NCBI RefSeq assembly: GCF_000378385.1
Contig: NZ_KB899680.1
Coordinates: 1 to 64,000 of the forward strand
Length of the DNA stretch: 64,000 nucleotides
Reading direction: 5' to 3'
DNA from: Paenibacillus daejeonensis DSM 15491
GTDB taxonomy: Bacteria; Bacillota; Bacilli; Paenibacillales; Paenibacillaceae
Shown here: positions 52,412 to 62,234 of the stretch, piece after piece
Numbering within the stretch: position 1 is the first letter of the stretch
How the letters are laid out: each line of letters begins with the position of its first letter
Program-made: the position numbers and the translations under genes
Notes under the pieces: model-generated
What the model was told of the DNA's origin: nothing
Database searches by the model: none
The model's input: only the letters and a program-made list of their open reading frames with translations

Positions 52412-53758
52412 ATGAGTAAAACCATCACCGTTTATCCTGACGTTCATGAGAGAGTCATCGAAAATCCCGGGATCGGTTTTACGGCCGCGCCTCAGCTTAT
52501 GGGGGCGCCGGAGCGGATCTGCGATAATCTCGGCGTAGAGCACGCCAAGTACAAGTTCTCGCCAGACAGCGCAACCTATAACCATCCCGACGCCAAGGTC
52601 AGCTTCATCGGGGTCCGATGGAAGGATATCGAGCCTGTCAGACACAGCTACCGCTGGGAACTGATTGACGAAAGACTGGCATCGGCGCGGGCGCTCGGCT
52701 ACTCTGTCATCATTCGCTGTTCTCCTTATGCCTTGCAACTGGACGATGATATTCCAGCGTGGTTCCGCGAGGCGTACCCTGAGCGACCGGCATTCCCGTT
52801 CTGGCGGGTAGATCCCAATACGACGCCTTATGCCGACTACTGGTCTGAGTTTATCAGCGCTTTTGCAGCAAGATACGACGGTCATCCGCTTCTCAGCTCC
52901 GTAGATTTAGCCATTGTTGGCGCTTGGGGAGAGGGTGGTGGCACCGAGTTTATGGATGTGGAGGCGATCTCCCGGATCATCGACGCTTACGTGGATGGCT
53001 TCAAGCAGACGCCGCTACAGGCCCTGCTGCATGACCCCGTATCCGTGGGCCTGTTGACAGACCGCCGGGCCAGGGTCGGCTTCCGTGTAGACTGCCTCGG
53101 GGATATGGGGGGCTTCCACGGCGAGCGTTGGTCGCATATGACGGATTTCTATCCTCAGAATATCCAGAACTTCCGGATGGCGGAGGCCTGGAAGCAGGGG
53201 CCGGTCGTCTTCGAGGCCTGCTGGCACATGAATGACTGGTATGTACAAGGTTGGGATATTGACTACATCATTGCCGAATCGCTGAGGTGGCATATCTCCT
53301 CCTTCAATAATAAGGGGACGGTTGTGCCGGAGCCATGGCGCGAGAAGGTCGAGGGGTGGCTGAGACAGATGGGCTACCGCTTCGAGCTCCGCACATTCAG
53401 TTATAGCCCGGAAGTGAGACCTGGCGGTTGCTTGGAGGTGAGCGGCTTGTGGGCCAATGTGGGTGTTGCGCCGTTATACAACCGTTATCCACTGACGATC
53501 AGGCTTGTGGGTGTGAGTCAGACGTACACCTTCACCTGCCAGGAAGATCCGCGGTCCTGGTTGCCGGATGAGGATATCTGGTGGGAGGAGTGGTTGTCCC
53601 TACCTGACGATCTGGCAGAGGGCATCTATCAGCTGGAGTTGGGAATAGTGACTGGCATCGAGGAGATCGGCAACGTGAAGCTGGCCATAGAAGGCGAGAA
53701 GGATGGTTATTACCCGCTGGGGACGATACGAATGGGAGGCGTTCAAGCCGATGGCTAA
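52412..53758 (+). CDS. DUF4832/GH42-like TIM-barrel protein, cytoplasmic
   Basis: 448 residues without signal peptide. The barrel region has FIGVRWKDIEPVRHSYRWEL and VDLAIVGAWGEGG (position of a catalytic Glu in related glycosidases). The C-terminal beta domain (about 330-448: LEVSGLWANVGVAPLYNRYP) matches what I know as DUF4832. Activity of the family is unknown; glycosidase action is likely. First gene of a seven-gene operon; overlaps the next gene by 8 bases. Confidence 0.7.
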   Translation: MSKTITVYPDVHERVIENPGIGFTAAPQLMGAPERICDNLGVEHAKYKFSPDSATYNHPDAKVSFIGVRWKDIEPVRHSYRWELIDERLASARALGYSVIIRCSPYALQLDDDIPAWFREAYPERPAFPFWRVDPNTTPYADYWSEFISAFAARYDGHPLLSSVDLAIVGAWGEGGGTEFMDVEAISRIIDAYVDGFKQTPLQALLHDPVSVGLLTDRRARVGFRVDCLGDMGGFHGERWSHMTDFYPQNIQNFRMAEAWKQGPVVFEACWHMNDWYVQGWDIDYIIAESLRWHISSFNNKGTVVPEPWREKVEGWLRQMGYRFELRTFSYSPEVRPGGCLEVSGLWANVGVAPLYNRYPLTIRLVGVSQTYTFTCQEDPRSWLPDEDIWWEEWLSLPDDLAEGIYQLELGIVTGIEEIGNVKLAIEGEKDGYYPLGTIRMGGVQADG

Positions 53759-55052
53759 CCTGAGTTTTGACACTTGTCTGTCGCATTGCAGATTCGATGC
53801 GCTACCGGAGGGGCTGGAGTACAAGTATCGTGCATTTCTTCCGTCTGGGCAGGGGGAGCTTGTGCCCCGTGATTTCTTGAATAACCTCTATAAGCGGTAT
53901 GCGGTGTCTTCTCATGTGCAGCAGCTTATAAATGAGGGTTTAGAAGCGATTGAGCAGGATTCGGTACTGCATGCCTTTACAGAATTTCTTGTTGCGGATA
54001 TCAGCACGGTGCGCGAACGCTGCGACGAGACATTCTATACGAATCTGTCCCCCGCCTGTCTGGGCAAGCTGGCAGACCGGTACTCCTTTTTGCTGCTGCT
54101 GGCCTGCCTTGCGCCTTCCCTTGCGCGGCTGCAGCAGCGGGGGATTCCCGAGACTTGGTACCGGGATATTCCTTATCAATTTTTGAAGCCACAGTTGGAG
54201 AAGCTGGAGCAAGCGCAGGATTTTACCGTATCGGATTTTCCATGGATGATGAACTTTTACACCGGCTCCATTTTTTTGTTCGACCGGTTTTATTGTATTC
54301 CCCACCGGTTCGGGGATGCCCTCACAGCCTATCGCAGCCGGGAGAGCGGTCGTGTGATCGCCTTGCGCCACGGCGGCGACCGCTTCCGCAGGGATGGCCA
54401 GTTGGACGGTGTGAACGGGATTTTTGATACAGTGGGGGCTTTTGATGCAGGGTGGGAGGAAGACGAGGTGCGTGTCCGAGCCCATCGGATCAATCCTGCA
54501 GGTTGTGTAGAGGCACAGCCTACGACTCTTGACAAGCAGCTCTGGGAGAAGGTGCTGGGGCAAGGCGATATCCTGCTGGCCTTGCATATTCCCTCCGGCC
54601 CGGGGTATACACCCGAGCGGGTGAAGAGTTCCATGACGATGGCCCTGGACTTCTACAGCGCCTATTACCCTGAGCTTTCCATACGCGGATTCTGGAGTGA
54701 GAGCTGGCTGTATGACCCCAGACTATCGCTCATTCTGGACGAAGCGACCAGCAATATCGTGCAGGTGCAGCGTCAATTGTACAATTATCCGATTAGCGCC
54801 GGAGATGCGATGATCCATCTGGAGGTTTTCGGAGACCGCAAGGCCGATCCCCTCACATTCGAACCCAAGACCTCCCTGCAGCGGGCAGCGGCTTCCTATA
54901 TGCGGGACAGCGGTTCGTTTCATACGACGAGCATGTTTGTTTTGAAGGAGGAGGTTGAACGGATCGGTGACATGCCCTACCTCCAGGCGGAAGACATCAC
55001 CCGCTTCAAGGAAGTGGCTAGCCTCACCTTTCGGGAAGGTGCGTCACGATGA
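53751..55052 (+). CDS. Acyltransferase-like protein (NAT_N/GNAT_C type)
   Basis: 433 residues; ATG 53751 overlaps the upstream stop, with GGGAGG about 12 bases before. N-terminal helical domain (LYKRYAVSSHVQQLI, IPETWYRDIPYQFL) and a C-terminal part (LALHIPSGPGYTPERVKSSM, SIRGFWSESWLYDPRLSLIL) that resembles the two-domain acyltransferases of Paenibacillus once called DUF5596. It would transfer an acyl group from acyl-CoA to an unknown, probably sugar-linked, acceptor. Ends in ATGA overlap with the next gene. Confidence 0.6.
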   Translation: MANLSFDTCLSHCRFDALPEGLEYKYRAFLPSGQGELVPRDFLNNLYKRYAVSSHVQQLINEGLEAIEQDSVLHAFTEFLVADISTVRERCDETFYTNLSPACLGKLADRYSFLLLLACLAPSLARLQQRGIPETWYRDIPYQFLKPQLEKLEQAQDFTVSDFPWMMNFYTGSIFLFDRFYCIPHRFGDALTAYRSRESGRVIALRHGGDRFRRDGQLDGVNGIFDTVGAFDAGWEEDEVRVRAHRINPAGCVEAQPTTLDKQLWEKVLGQGDILLALHIPSGPGYTPERVKSSMTMALDFYSAYYPELSIRGFWSESWLYDPRLSLILDEATSNIVQVQRQLYNYPISAGDAMIHLEVFGDRKADPLTFEPKTSLQRAAASYMRDSGSFHTTSMFVLKEEVERIGDMPYLQAEDITRFKEVASLTFREGASR

Positions 55053-56191
55053 ACTGCAATTTCTCGCTGGATAACTATGAGCAGTACCGTACGGTGACCA
55101 TCAGGCCCCGTGTCATGGCGCTTGGCACGGAGGATTTGGAACGGGGGCGTGCGGATCTGCTGGCCTGGACGTGGCGGGAGCTGGAGCCAGAACGGGGGCG
55201 CTATCAGCTGTCGGCGATGCTGTTGGCGATTCGGCAAGCAGCCCATCCCGTCCTGCTGCTCCGGCCCGAGCCGCCGGACTGGGCGACAGCAAATACCGCG
55301 GCCTGCTATGCAGCACTGATCCGCAAGGTGGCAAGCATCCTCGATGGCAGAGAAGCGGTGGCAGGTGTGGTCATCCTGGCGCCAGAGGACAGTCGGGAGG
55401 TGTGGGATGCCTATGCTGACGCGTTCACAATCATACCGGTGCTGGCTGATATTCATCAGCCCGCTGTCATCCGGCATTGGCGGCAGCGCGGACTGGACTT
55501 CGGCCTGTTCATCCGCTGCAGCGAGGACAACCGTCTGGGCTGCTGTGAAGCGATGGCCAGAGCTAGGCTGCACCATGTCTGGAAGCGACAGCCAGTGGTC
55601 CTGGATATAACGAATACCACGTGCTCGCAGGCGCTGCTTCGCGATATCCGGCGCTGGCATGTCAGTCTGGCCAATCTGCCGCTGGGTCTGGGCAGCCGGC
55701 TGGAATTGCGCAGGCTTACTTATCCGGAGCAAGTGGCGAGCGGCGGGACCTTGCCCCTCCGGCTATGGCTGGTGAACACGGGCACGGCGGGCCTCTACCG
55801 TCCTGGCGTCATGAAGCTGCGGCTGAGCGGGTCCGATGATTCGTGTGAACTGACGCTGGCTGCCCATCCGCAGCAGTGGCTCATCGGTGATATCGTGCAT
55901 AACGAGATGCTGCGCTTGCCGAATTTAACTGCAGGAAGGTACCGCGTGCATATCGGATTGTTCGGCAGTGATCGACGCGTGATCCCGCTCGGCATTGAAG
56001 GGCAGGCGGAAGACGGATATTACGATGCCGGTACATTGACGATCGCCGATGAGGCGGACCAGCTGGTGAATATATGGGATACGTATTATCCCGAAGGCTA
56101 TTATCCGCTTGAAGATCCGCAGGTTCCAACGGCGGAGGAAGTCATTGGAGACGCTGCTGGACCACAAGACATCAAGGGGGAAACACATTGA
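55049..56191 (+). CDS. Divergent DUF4832-type protein
   Basis: 380 residues, start overlapping the upstream stop (ATGA). The C-terminal beta domain (RRLTYPEQVASGGTLPLRLW ... DGYYDAGTLTI) is clearly related to that of 52412-53758 (DGYYPLGTIRM). The N-terminal barrel is much shortened and lacks the GAWGEGG segment, so it is probably catalytically different or inactive, perhaps a partner or binding subunit. Rich in Arg and Leu. Next gene starts at TTG within its stop region. Confidence 0.6.
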   Translation: MNCNFSLDNYEQYRTVTIRPRVMALGTEDLERGRADLLAWTWRELEPERGRYQLSAMLLAIRQAAHPVLLLRPEPPDWATANTAACYAALIRKVASILDGREAVAGVVILAPEDSREVWDAYADAFTIIPVLADIHQPAVIRHWRQRGLDFGLFIRCSEDNRLGCCEAMARARLHHVWKRQPVVLDITNTTCSQALLRDIRRWHVSLANLPLGLGSRLELRRLTYPEQVASGGTLPLRLWLVNTGTAGLYRPGVMKLRLSGSDDSCELTLAAHPQQWLIGDIVHNEMLRLPNLTAGRYRVHIGLFGSDRRVIPLGIEGQAEDGYYDAGTLTIADEADQLVNIWDTYYPEGYYPLEDPQVPTAEEVIGDAAGPQDIKGETH

Positions 56192-57480
56192 ACTTAGCAT
56201 TGATTGGAGCGGGGCAGCGAGGCGTGATCTACGCCGACTATGCCCATCCGCAAGCGACCATTGTCGCTGTAATTGAGCCGGATCCCGGGAGGCGGCAAGC
56301 GGCTGCTGTCGCCTATGGTATTCCTCCAGAGAGGCAATTTGCTGCGGTAGAAGACTTTTACCAGTTGGGCAAGATCTGCGACGCCGTCATTATTTCTTCA
56401 ATGGACCGAGATCACTATAAGCAAGCCATGGACGCCCTGGAGCTGGGCTACGATATCCTCCTCGAGAAGCCGATCTCGCCCAGCCCCCAGGAGACGTTGG
56501 ATATCCAGCGCAAGGCCAACGAAACGGGCTGTCGTGTCATTGTGTGTCATGTCTTGCGCTACACGACGTTCTTCGCCGAGATCAAACGGATTATCGACAG
56601 CGGAGAATTGGGCCGCGTGATTACCATTCAGCATGACGAGAATATCGGGAATTATCATATGGCTCATTCTTTCGTGCGGGGGAACTGGCGTAGACAGGAT
56701 CTGGCAAGTCCACTGGTCATGCAGAAATCCTGTCACGACATGGATATTCTGGCTTGGCTGGTTGATAGTGAGGCCAAGCGGATTTCTTCCTACGGCGGCC
56801 TTGCCTATTTCAAGGAAGAGAATGCACCGGAGGGGAGTACGGACCGCTGTCTGGGCTGTCCGGCGGCAACGGAATGCCGGTTTGATGCAGTGAAGGCGTA
56901 TCTGCCGATTCGGGGCCAGTGGCCAGCCACCGTCGTCTCGCCGGACCAGTCGGAAGAAGGTCTGCTCCGGGCGCTCGAGACTAGCCCGTACGGCCGGTGT
57001 GTATATCGGTGCGACAATGATGTGTGTGATAATCAGGTCTCGTTAATTGAGTTCAAGAACGGCGTCACCGTCACCTTCAATCTCAGCGGCTTCACCAACA
57101 AAATGTACCGCACGATCAAGATCATGTGCGAGCATGGCGAAATTCACGGCGATGATAGCCAGAACCGGATCGAAATCACCCGCTTCGCCTCCAATGCCGC
57201 GGATCGGGTCGAGCAGACTATCGTGCGGCCAGCGGCGGTTGCCGGTGGACATAACGGCGGGGATGCCGGTCTGATGAATGATTTTCTGGAGATTCTCAGC
57301 AGCAAGGAAGCAGGCGAGATGAGCCGCTCCTCCATCGACCGTTCGGTCGAGAGCCACATAATGGCCTATGCAGCAGAACGGGCACGGGTGACGGGGGAGA
57401 CGATGGAAATGGATCAACTGAAGGAGGAGCTGCGCAGGGAGCTCGCGGCAGCAACGCTTCCGATCATGGAGAGGGCGTGA
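56188..57480 (+). CDS. Gfo/Idh/MocA family oxidoreductase
   Basis: 430 residues; TTG 56188 overlaps the preceding TGA, with AAGGGGG upstream. NAD(P)-binding NLALIGAGQRGVIYADYA, family Lys in LLEKPISPSPQE and catalytic-site QKSCHDMDILAWL. An insert with four Cys (TDRCLGCPAATECRFDAV, then RCVYRCDNDVCDNQ) may bind a metal. Probably oxidises the sugar freed by the neighbouring enzymes; substrate unknown. Confidence 0.9.
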   Translation: MNLALIGAGQRGVIYADYAHPQATIVAVIEPDPGRRQAAAVAYGIPPERQFAAVEDFYQLGKICDAVIISSMDRDHYKQAMDALELGYDILLEKPISPSPQETLDIQRKANETGCRVIVCHVLRYTTFFAEIKRIIDSGELGRVITIQHDENIGNYHMAHSFVRGNWRRQDLASPLVMQKSCHDMDILAWLVDSEAKRISSYGGLAYFKEENAPEGSTDRCLGCPAATECRFDAVKAYLPIRGQWPATVVSPDQSEEGLLRALETSPYGRCVYRCDNDVCDNQVSLIEFKNGVTVTFNLSGFTNKMYRTIKIMCEHGEIHGDDSQNRIEITRFASNAADRVEQTIVRPAAVAGGHNGGDAGLMNDFLEILSSKEAGEMSRSSIDRSVESHIMAYAAERARVTGETMEMDQLKEELRRELAAATLPIMERA

Positions 57481-57484
57481 AGCA

Positions 57485-58447
57485 ATGGATCCGATGGTGG
57501 AGCAAACACAGGTGCAGACCCAGCCACGAACCAAACGGGGCGTTATCTATGAGCTTAAGCGGCACCGCGTATTGTACTTGATGAGTGTCCCTGCCATGTT
57601 GATGCTGCTCCTGTTTAGTTACATCCCATTTGCCGGCATCTGGATGGCGTTTACGGATTTCAATGTGGTGGACGGGATCTTCGGCAGTGCTTTTGTAGGA
57701 TTGGATAACTTCAAGTTTTTCTTTGATACAGGCGGTATGGGGTGGAAGGTCACGTACAATACGCTGTTTATCAACTTCTGGGGTATTATCCTTGGCATCC
57801 TGGTCCCTGTTACGCTTGCCATTCTGCTGCATGAGGTGCGGGGCGTCGCCTTCAAAAAAATGACCCAGAGCATGATGTTCTTTCCTTACTTTATCTCCTG
57901 GGTCGTTGTCGGCGCGATTGTATACGGGATTTTCTCCACCGACGTCGGTGTAGCAAACCGTGTGCTGGAGCTGTTCGGTATGGATCCGATTCGCTGGTAT
58001 TCCGAGCCTCAATATTGGAAGGTAATCATTATTGCTTCGAGTGTGTGGAAGTGGAGCGGCTACAGCTCCATCATCTACCTGGCGGCGATGGCCAATTTTG
58101 ACGGGAGTTTGTATGAGTCGGCCAAGGTGGATGGGGCAACCAAGTTTCAGCGGATCCTGTATTTGACCTTGCCGATGCTGAAGCCGACCATCATTATTCT
58201 GACCCTCATGAGTGTGGGGCGCATCTTCTATGGCGACTTCGGCATGGTTTACGGGATTGTCGGCAACAATCCGGTCCTAATTGATGAAGTGTCGGTTATC
58301 GATACGTATGTGTACCAGTCCATGAGGACGCTAGGCTTCTCGTATGCTACGGCAATTGGATTGTTCCAGTCTGTCATGGGGCTGATCCTCGTCATTCTGG
58401 CGAATCAGACGGCGAAGAAAATTAACGATGGAGAGGGATTGTTCTGA
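57485..58447 (+). CDS. LplB-type sugar ABC transporter permease
   Basis: 320 residues, four bases after the oxidoreductase. Opens with LLFSYIPFAGIWMAFTDFNV, six helices, EAA loop SLYESAKVDGATKFQRILYL. Its stop overlaps the next ATG by one base (TGATG). It imports the substrate of this operon. Confidence 0.88.
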   Translation: MDPMVEQTQVQTQPRTKRGVIYELKRHRVLYLMSVPAMLMLLLFSYIPFAGIWMAFTDFNVVDGIFGSAFVGLDNFKFFFDTGGMGWKVTYNTLFINFWGIILGILVPVTLAILLHEVRGVAFKKMTQSMMFFPYFISWVVVGAIVYGIFSTDVGVANRVLELFGMDPIRWYSEPQYWKVIIIASSVWKWSGYSSIIYLAAMANFDGSLYESAKVDGATKFQRILYLTLPMLKPTIIILTLMSVGRIFYGDFGMVYGIVGNNPVLIDEVSVIDTYVYQSMRTLGFSYATAIGLFQSVMGLILVILANQTAKKINDGEGLF

Positions 58448-59340
58448 TGACCAAGCACGGATGGACGGGTGATCGGCTGGTGACAGCCTTGGCTTACCTG
58501 GGCATTGCCCTCTTTGCGGTCGCATGCTTGTACCCGCTGCTCATGACGGTCAGCGTATCCTTCTCGTCGGAGCGGGAGATTGCGCGCAACGGATATTCGA
58601 TTTTGCCGCAGGCCTTCAGTCTGGATACGTACAATTATATTTTTCTCAATAGCGGTTCCCGCATTCTCAGATCGTATGGTGTCACGATTCTCGTCACAGT
58701 TGCAGGTACGCTTGGGGCCCTGCTGATTACAAGCATGATCGCCTTCGCCATTTCGATTCGCAAGCTGAGGTACCGCAATGTGCTAGCGTTTATCAGCAAC
58801 TTCACGATCATTTTCTCGGCGGGTCTGATTCCCTGGTATATGGTGAGTGTCAATTACTATGGCCTTAAAAATAGTCTGCTGGCCCTGATTCTACCCGCCA
58901 TCTTCAATGTGTGGAATATGTTTCTGCTGCGTACGTACATGTCGGCGATCTCCCCATCCCTCTATGAAGCAGCTGAGATTGACGGCGCCGGTCATTTCCG
59001 GATTTTCTGGCAAATCGCGATACCGCTTAGCAAGACGCCGCTGCTAACGATTGGCCTGATGTACGCGCTGCAGTATTGGAATGACTGGTGGCATGCCCTG
59101 ATTTTTATTACCGACCGGGACTTGTTCCCGCTACAATACTATCTGTACAACATTCTGTCCAATGTCAATGCCATCAGCTCGGGGCGGATTCCCTCCGGAG
59201 CGGCAGGTGCGATTACGCTGCCTGCGGAGACGGTTAAAATGGCCGTGACGGTCATCACCATCGGTCCGATTATCTTCTTGTACCCCTTCATCCAGAAGTA
59301 CTTCGTGCAGGGTATCATGACGGGAGCGCTTAAGGAATAG
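58447..59340 (+). CDS. LplC-type sugar ABC transporter permease
   Basis: 297 residues, start overlapping the previous stop. Six helices, EAA loop SLYEAAEIDGAGHFRIFWQI, C-terminus QKYFVQGIMTGALKE as usual for LplC-type permeases. Partner of 57485-58447. Confidence 0.9.
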   Translation: MTKHGWTGDRLVTALAYLGIALFAVACLYPLLMTVSVSFSSEREIARNGYSILPQAFSLDTYNYIFLNSGSRILRSYGVTILVTVAGTLGALLITSMIAFAISIRKLRYRNVLAFISNFTIIFSAGLIPWYMVSVNYYGLKNSLLALILPAIFNVWNMFLLRTYMSAISPSLYEAAEIDGAGHFRIFWQIAIPLSKTPLLTIGLMYALQYWNDWWHALIFITDRDLFPLQYYLYNILSNVNAISSGRIPSGAAGAITLPAETVKMAVTVITIGPIIFLYPFIQKYFVQGIMTGALKE

Positions 59341-59404
59341 TGGTTTTTTGGTATGGAGCCTTACAGGCTTTTACACAATAGATACCTAGAAGGGGAGGAT
59401 TACG

Positions 59405-60880
59405 ATGGGCAAAGGAAAGGCGTGGAAGACGACAGCAGGGCTACTGGCAGCGGCGATGATTATCGGGGGCTGCAGCGACAACGGAGGCGGTGAGGGAGGC
59501 GCCGGAACAACGGGCAAGCTCGAAACGATGACCATTCTCTATCCGGGGGAAGAGACAGACCGGATGTCTGAGTTTCTGGACAATGAGTTTGCGGAGCGGA
59601 TGGCTGCCGATCTGGGGTTGAAGGTAGAATTGGTATTTGTCCCGTGGGCGCAATACTGGGAGCAGAAGGATATCATGCTTGCTGCCAATGAGCCGATCGA
59701 CCTGTACTGGGACGGCTTGCCTGACCTGGCGGCTATCGTCAACAAGAAGCAGGCCCGGCCGCTTGATGACCTGATCCAGGAGTATGGTCAGGATATGCTG
59801 AAGGTGCTGCCTGAAGAGCAACTGCAGGGTGCAGTCATTGGTGGTGAGACGTATGGAATTCCTTCGGCCTATGCCCCATCCTCGGCGATGTACCAGCTAG
59901 TTACGGTGCGACAGGATATTCTGGAGCAGGTGGGGATGTCGGATCTCAAGACGGCTGAGGACCTCAAGACCTTTGCCGCCAAGGCGGCAGAGCAGTTCCC
60001 GGAGCTAAAAGGGCCGGCCGATATTATTTTCAAGCCGTTAACCCGTTATTTTGCCGAAGAACAATTCAATTGGATTGCTGCGGAGGATCTTGTCGTCTTT
60101 GGCGAAGAAAGCAAACAGGCGTACAGTTATTTTGAAACGCAGGCCTTTCAGGACGTTGCGAAGTTCAACCACGGCATGTATGATGCAGGGCTGTACTCGG
60201 AAGATCTGACCATCAAGTATAACGAGCGCGATTCGCGCATGCAGACCGGTCTGTTTCTGTGGGTCGAAGGCTCGTTGGGCAAGGAGATGGAGATTAGCAG
60301 TGCGGTCAAGGCCAATGCACCGAATGCGGTACTGCAATCGTACTTGCTTGCGGAGGATAAGCCGCGCTACATCACCTCGACAGGCGGGGAGGTGCTGGCC
60401 ATTCCCGTAACCGCTCCGAATCCGGAAGGGGCAATGAAGTTCGTCAACTGGCTGTACCAGTCCGAGGAGAACTATCTGTTTGCGCTGTATGGGGTAGAGG
60501 GTCAGGATTACGAGGTTGTAGACGGCCGTATCAACAAGCTGACAGCGAGCGAGTTCTTCTATGAGTGGATGTTCCGGAACCAGCACTACCAGCTGTTTGC
60601 ACCGGATGTCGAGCAGGCGTCGATCGACAACTACAAGAGCTGGGATGAGCAGGCTGTGCTCTCTGACGCTCTAGGGTTCCGCTTCAATAATGAGAATGTT
60701 AAAGGCATTGAGGCCCAGCTGCGGGAAGTAGCGGGCAAAGACATGGCCGCAGTCCGCTCCGGCTTTGTGGATTTTGAGACAGCATATCCGAAGGCGCTTG
60801 AGAAGCTGAAAGCTGCGGGAATCGATGAGTATGTTGCTGAAGTCCAGCGGCAGCTGGAGGAGTTTCTAGCGAGTAAATAA
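59405..60880 (+). CDS. Sugar-binding lipoprotein (LplA-type)
   Basis: 491 residues, ATG after GGGGAGG. Lipoprotein signal ends MIIGGC; then a Gly-rich linker and a binding domain (NEPIDLYWDGLPDLAAIVNK, YGIPSAYAPSSAMYQLV). Binds the operon's substrate outside the cell. Last gene of the operon; a terminator follows. Confidence 0.88.
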   Translation: MGKGKAWKTTAGLLAAAMIIGGCSDNGGGEGGAGTTGKLETMTILYPGEETDRMSEFLDNEFAERMAADLGLKVELVFVPWAQYWEQKDIMLAANEPIDLYWDGLPDLAAIVNKKQARPLDDLIQEYGQDMLKVLPEEQLQGAVIGGETYGIPSAYAPSSAMYQLVTVRQDILEQVGMSDLKTAEDLKTFAAKAAEQFPELKGPADIIFKPLTRYFAEEQFNWIAAEDLVVFGEESKQAYSYFETQAFQDVAKFNHGMYDAGLYSEDLTIKYNERDSRMQTGLFLWVEGSLGKEMEISSAVKANAPNAVLQSYLLAEDKPRYITSTGGEVLAIPVTAPNPEGAMKFVNWLYQSEENYLFALYGVEGQDYEVVDGRINKLTASEFFYEWMFRNQHYQLFAPDVEQASIDNYKSWDEQAVLSDALGFRFNNENVKGIEAQLREVAGKDMAAVRSGFVDFETAYPKALEKLKAAGIDEYVAEVQRQLEEFLASK

Positions 60881-60906
60881 CATGCTGGCCCATTCTGATT
60901 GACCCC

Positions 60907-60947
60907 AAAAAGCCGATCTCCGCTGTACTGGCGGTGGTCGGCTTTTT
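60907..60947 (+). terminator. Terminator of the DUF4832 operon
   Basis: AAAAGCCGATC...CCGC / GCGG...GGTCGGCTTTTT hairpin, 26 bases after the stop. Confidence 0.85.
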
Positions 60948-61102
60948 CCGCTTTTTCCGCTTGTCCATCTGCGCCATTCGTGCATTTTCTTGACTAAACC
61001 CCAGCCGGAGAATTACAATTAAATTTGCCGCAAATTTTCAGGGTAGTGAAGAAACTTGTGTGGCAGATTGAGATTCCGGTCAGGAATGGAAAGGAACAGG
61101 GG

Positions 61103-62128
61103 ATGGCTAGATTAAAGGATATTGCAGCACAAGTTGGCGTCTCGATCTCGACGGTCTCGCGGGTCTTGAAGCATGACTCCACACGTTCAGTAAGCGAGGA
61201 GACGCGCAAACGGATCTGGGAAACGGCCGAGCGGCTGGGCTACAAAGTTACCCGTGCCGAGAAGAGGCGCGATGCCAGTCCGGCGGTGCGGATCGGTTGT
61301 GTCGTTGCTGCACCTCAGAACAAATATAACAATCCGTACTTCTCTGTCATTCTGGAGGGGATTGAGCAGGCATTAAACGCATCCGGCCTCCGGCTGGAAT
61401 TCATACATAGTATTGACAGTCCTACCGATATTCCTTCGCTGCAGACACTGGTGAAGGAGCATCAGATCGACGGGATGATCGTTGTCGAACGGATAGATGC
61501 CGGGGCGTATCGCTGGATCAAGCAGCATGTTAGGGCTGTTGTCGGCGTTGATCTCTCGGATCCTGATATTCCTGTGGTCACCTACGACCGGGAAGCTGCG
61601 GCAAGGGAGGCTGTGCACTACCTGATTGGACAGGGTCATCGGCGAATCGGTTATCTCGGCGGTTCTGAGCTGAACGATCCGTTCCGGCAGGAAAAGCGGT
61701 TTCTGGGCTATCAGCGTGCGATGAGCGAGGCGGGGCTTCCCCTGCAGGATCATTGGATCCTGGATGTGAAGTGGGATGTTGCGCTCAGCTATGAGCTGAC
61801 GAAGCAGGCTTTTGAACATGGCGGGGATGTGCCGACGGCGATTTTTGCGGCCAGTGATATGATGGCGATAGCGGCGATGCGAGCGGCTGCGGAGCGCGGC
61901 CTGCGCATTCCCGAGGACATGGCATTCGTGGGCGTCGATAATATCGAGATCTCCGAATTTACCTCGCCGCCGCTGACGACGATCCACGTCCCCAAGCTGG
62001 AGATGGGCAGATACGCCGTCAAGCTGCTGCTGGATTATCTGGACCGCCAGTATACGTTGCCAGTGCGGATGACCATTCCGTACCAGATGGTCTACCGTCA
62101 CTCGTCCAATGGACAACCATCAGCCTAA
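61103..62128 (+). CDS. LacI-family regulator 2
   Basis: 341 residues; ATG 61103 follows AAAGGAACAGG, and an in-frame start at 61025 has no binding site. Helix-turn-helix ARLKDIAAQVGVSISTVSRV; sugar-binding domain RIGCVVAAPQNKYNNPYFSV and VGVDNIEISEFTSPPLTTIH. It parallels LacI regulator 1 nearly segment by segment, which suggests a duplication with different effectors or operators. Confidence 0.9.
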   Translation: MARLKDIAAQVGVSISTVSRVLKHDSTRSVSEETRKRIWETAERLGYKVTRAEKRRDASPAVRIGCVVAAPQNKYNNPYFSVILEGIEQALNASGLRLEFIHSIDSPTDIPSLQTLVKEHQIDGMIVVERIDAGAYRWIKQHVRAVVGVDLSDPDIPVVTYDREAAAREAVHYLIGQGHRRIGYLGGSELNDPFRQEKRFLGYQRAMSEAGLPLQDHWILDVKWDVALSYELTKQAFEHGGDVPTAIFAASDMMAIAAMRAAAERGLRIPEDMAFVGVDNIEISEFTSPPLTTIHVPKLEMGRYAVKLLLDYLDRQYTLPVRMTIPYQMVYRHSSNGQPSA

Positions 62129-62140
62129 CGAGCATAATGA

Positions 62141-62181
62141 AGAGCCCTCTGGCCAGTGTGAACCGGCCAGAGGGCTCTTTC
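62141..62181 (+). terminator. Terminator of LacI regulator 2
   Basis: Perfect 14-bp stem AGAGCCCTCTGGCC / GGCCAGAGGGCTCT followed by TT. Confidence 0.85.
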
Positions 62182-62234
62182 TGTTGGGGCTGCATTTGGG
62201 ATGCAGCGGGGAGAGCTGTACTTGTTGTTTTGCG

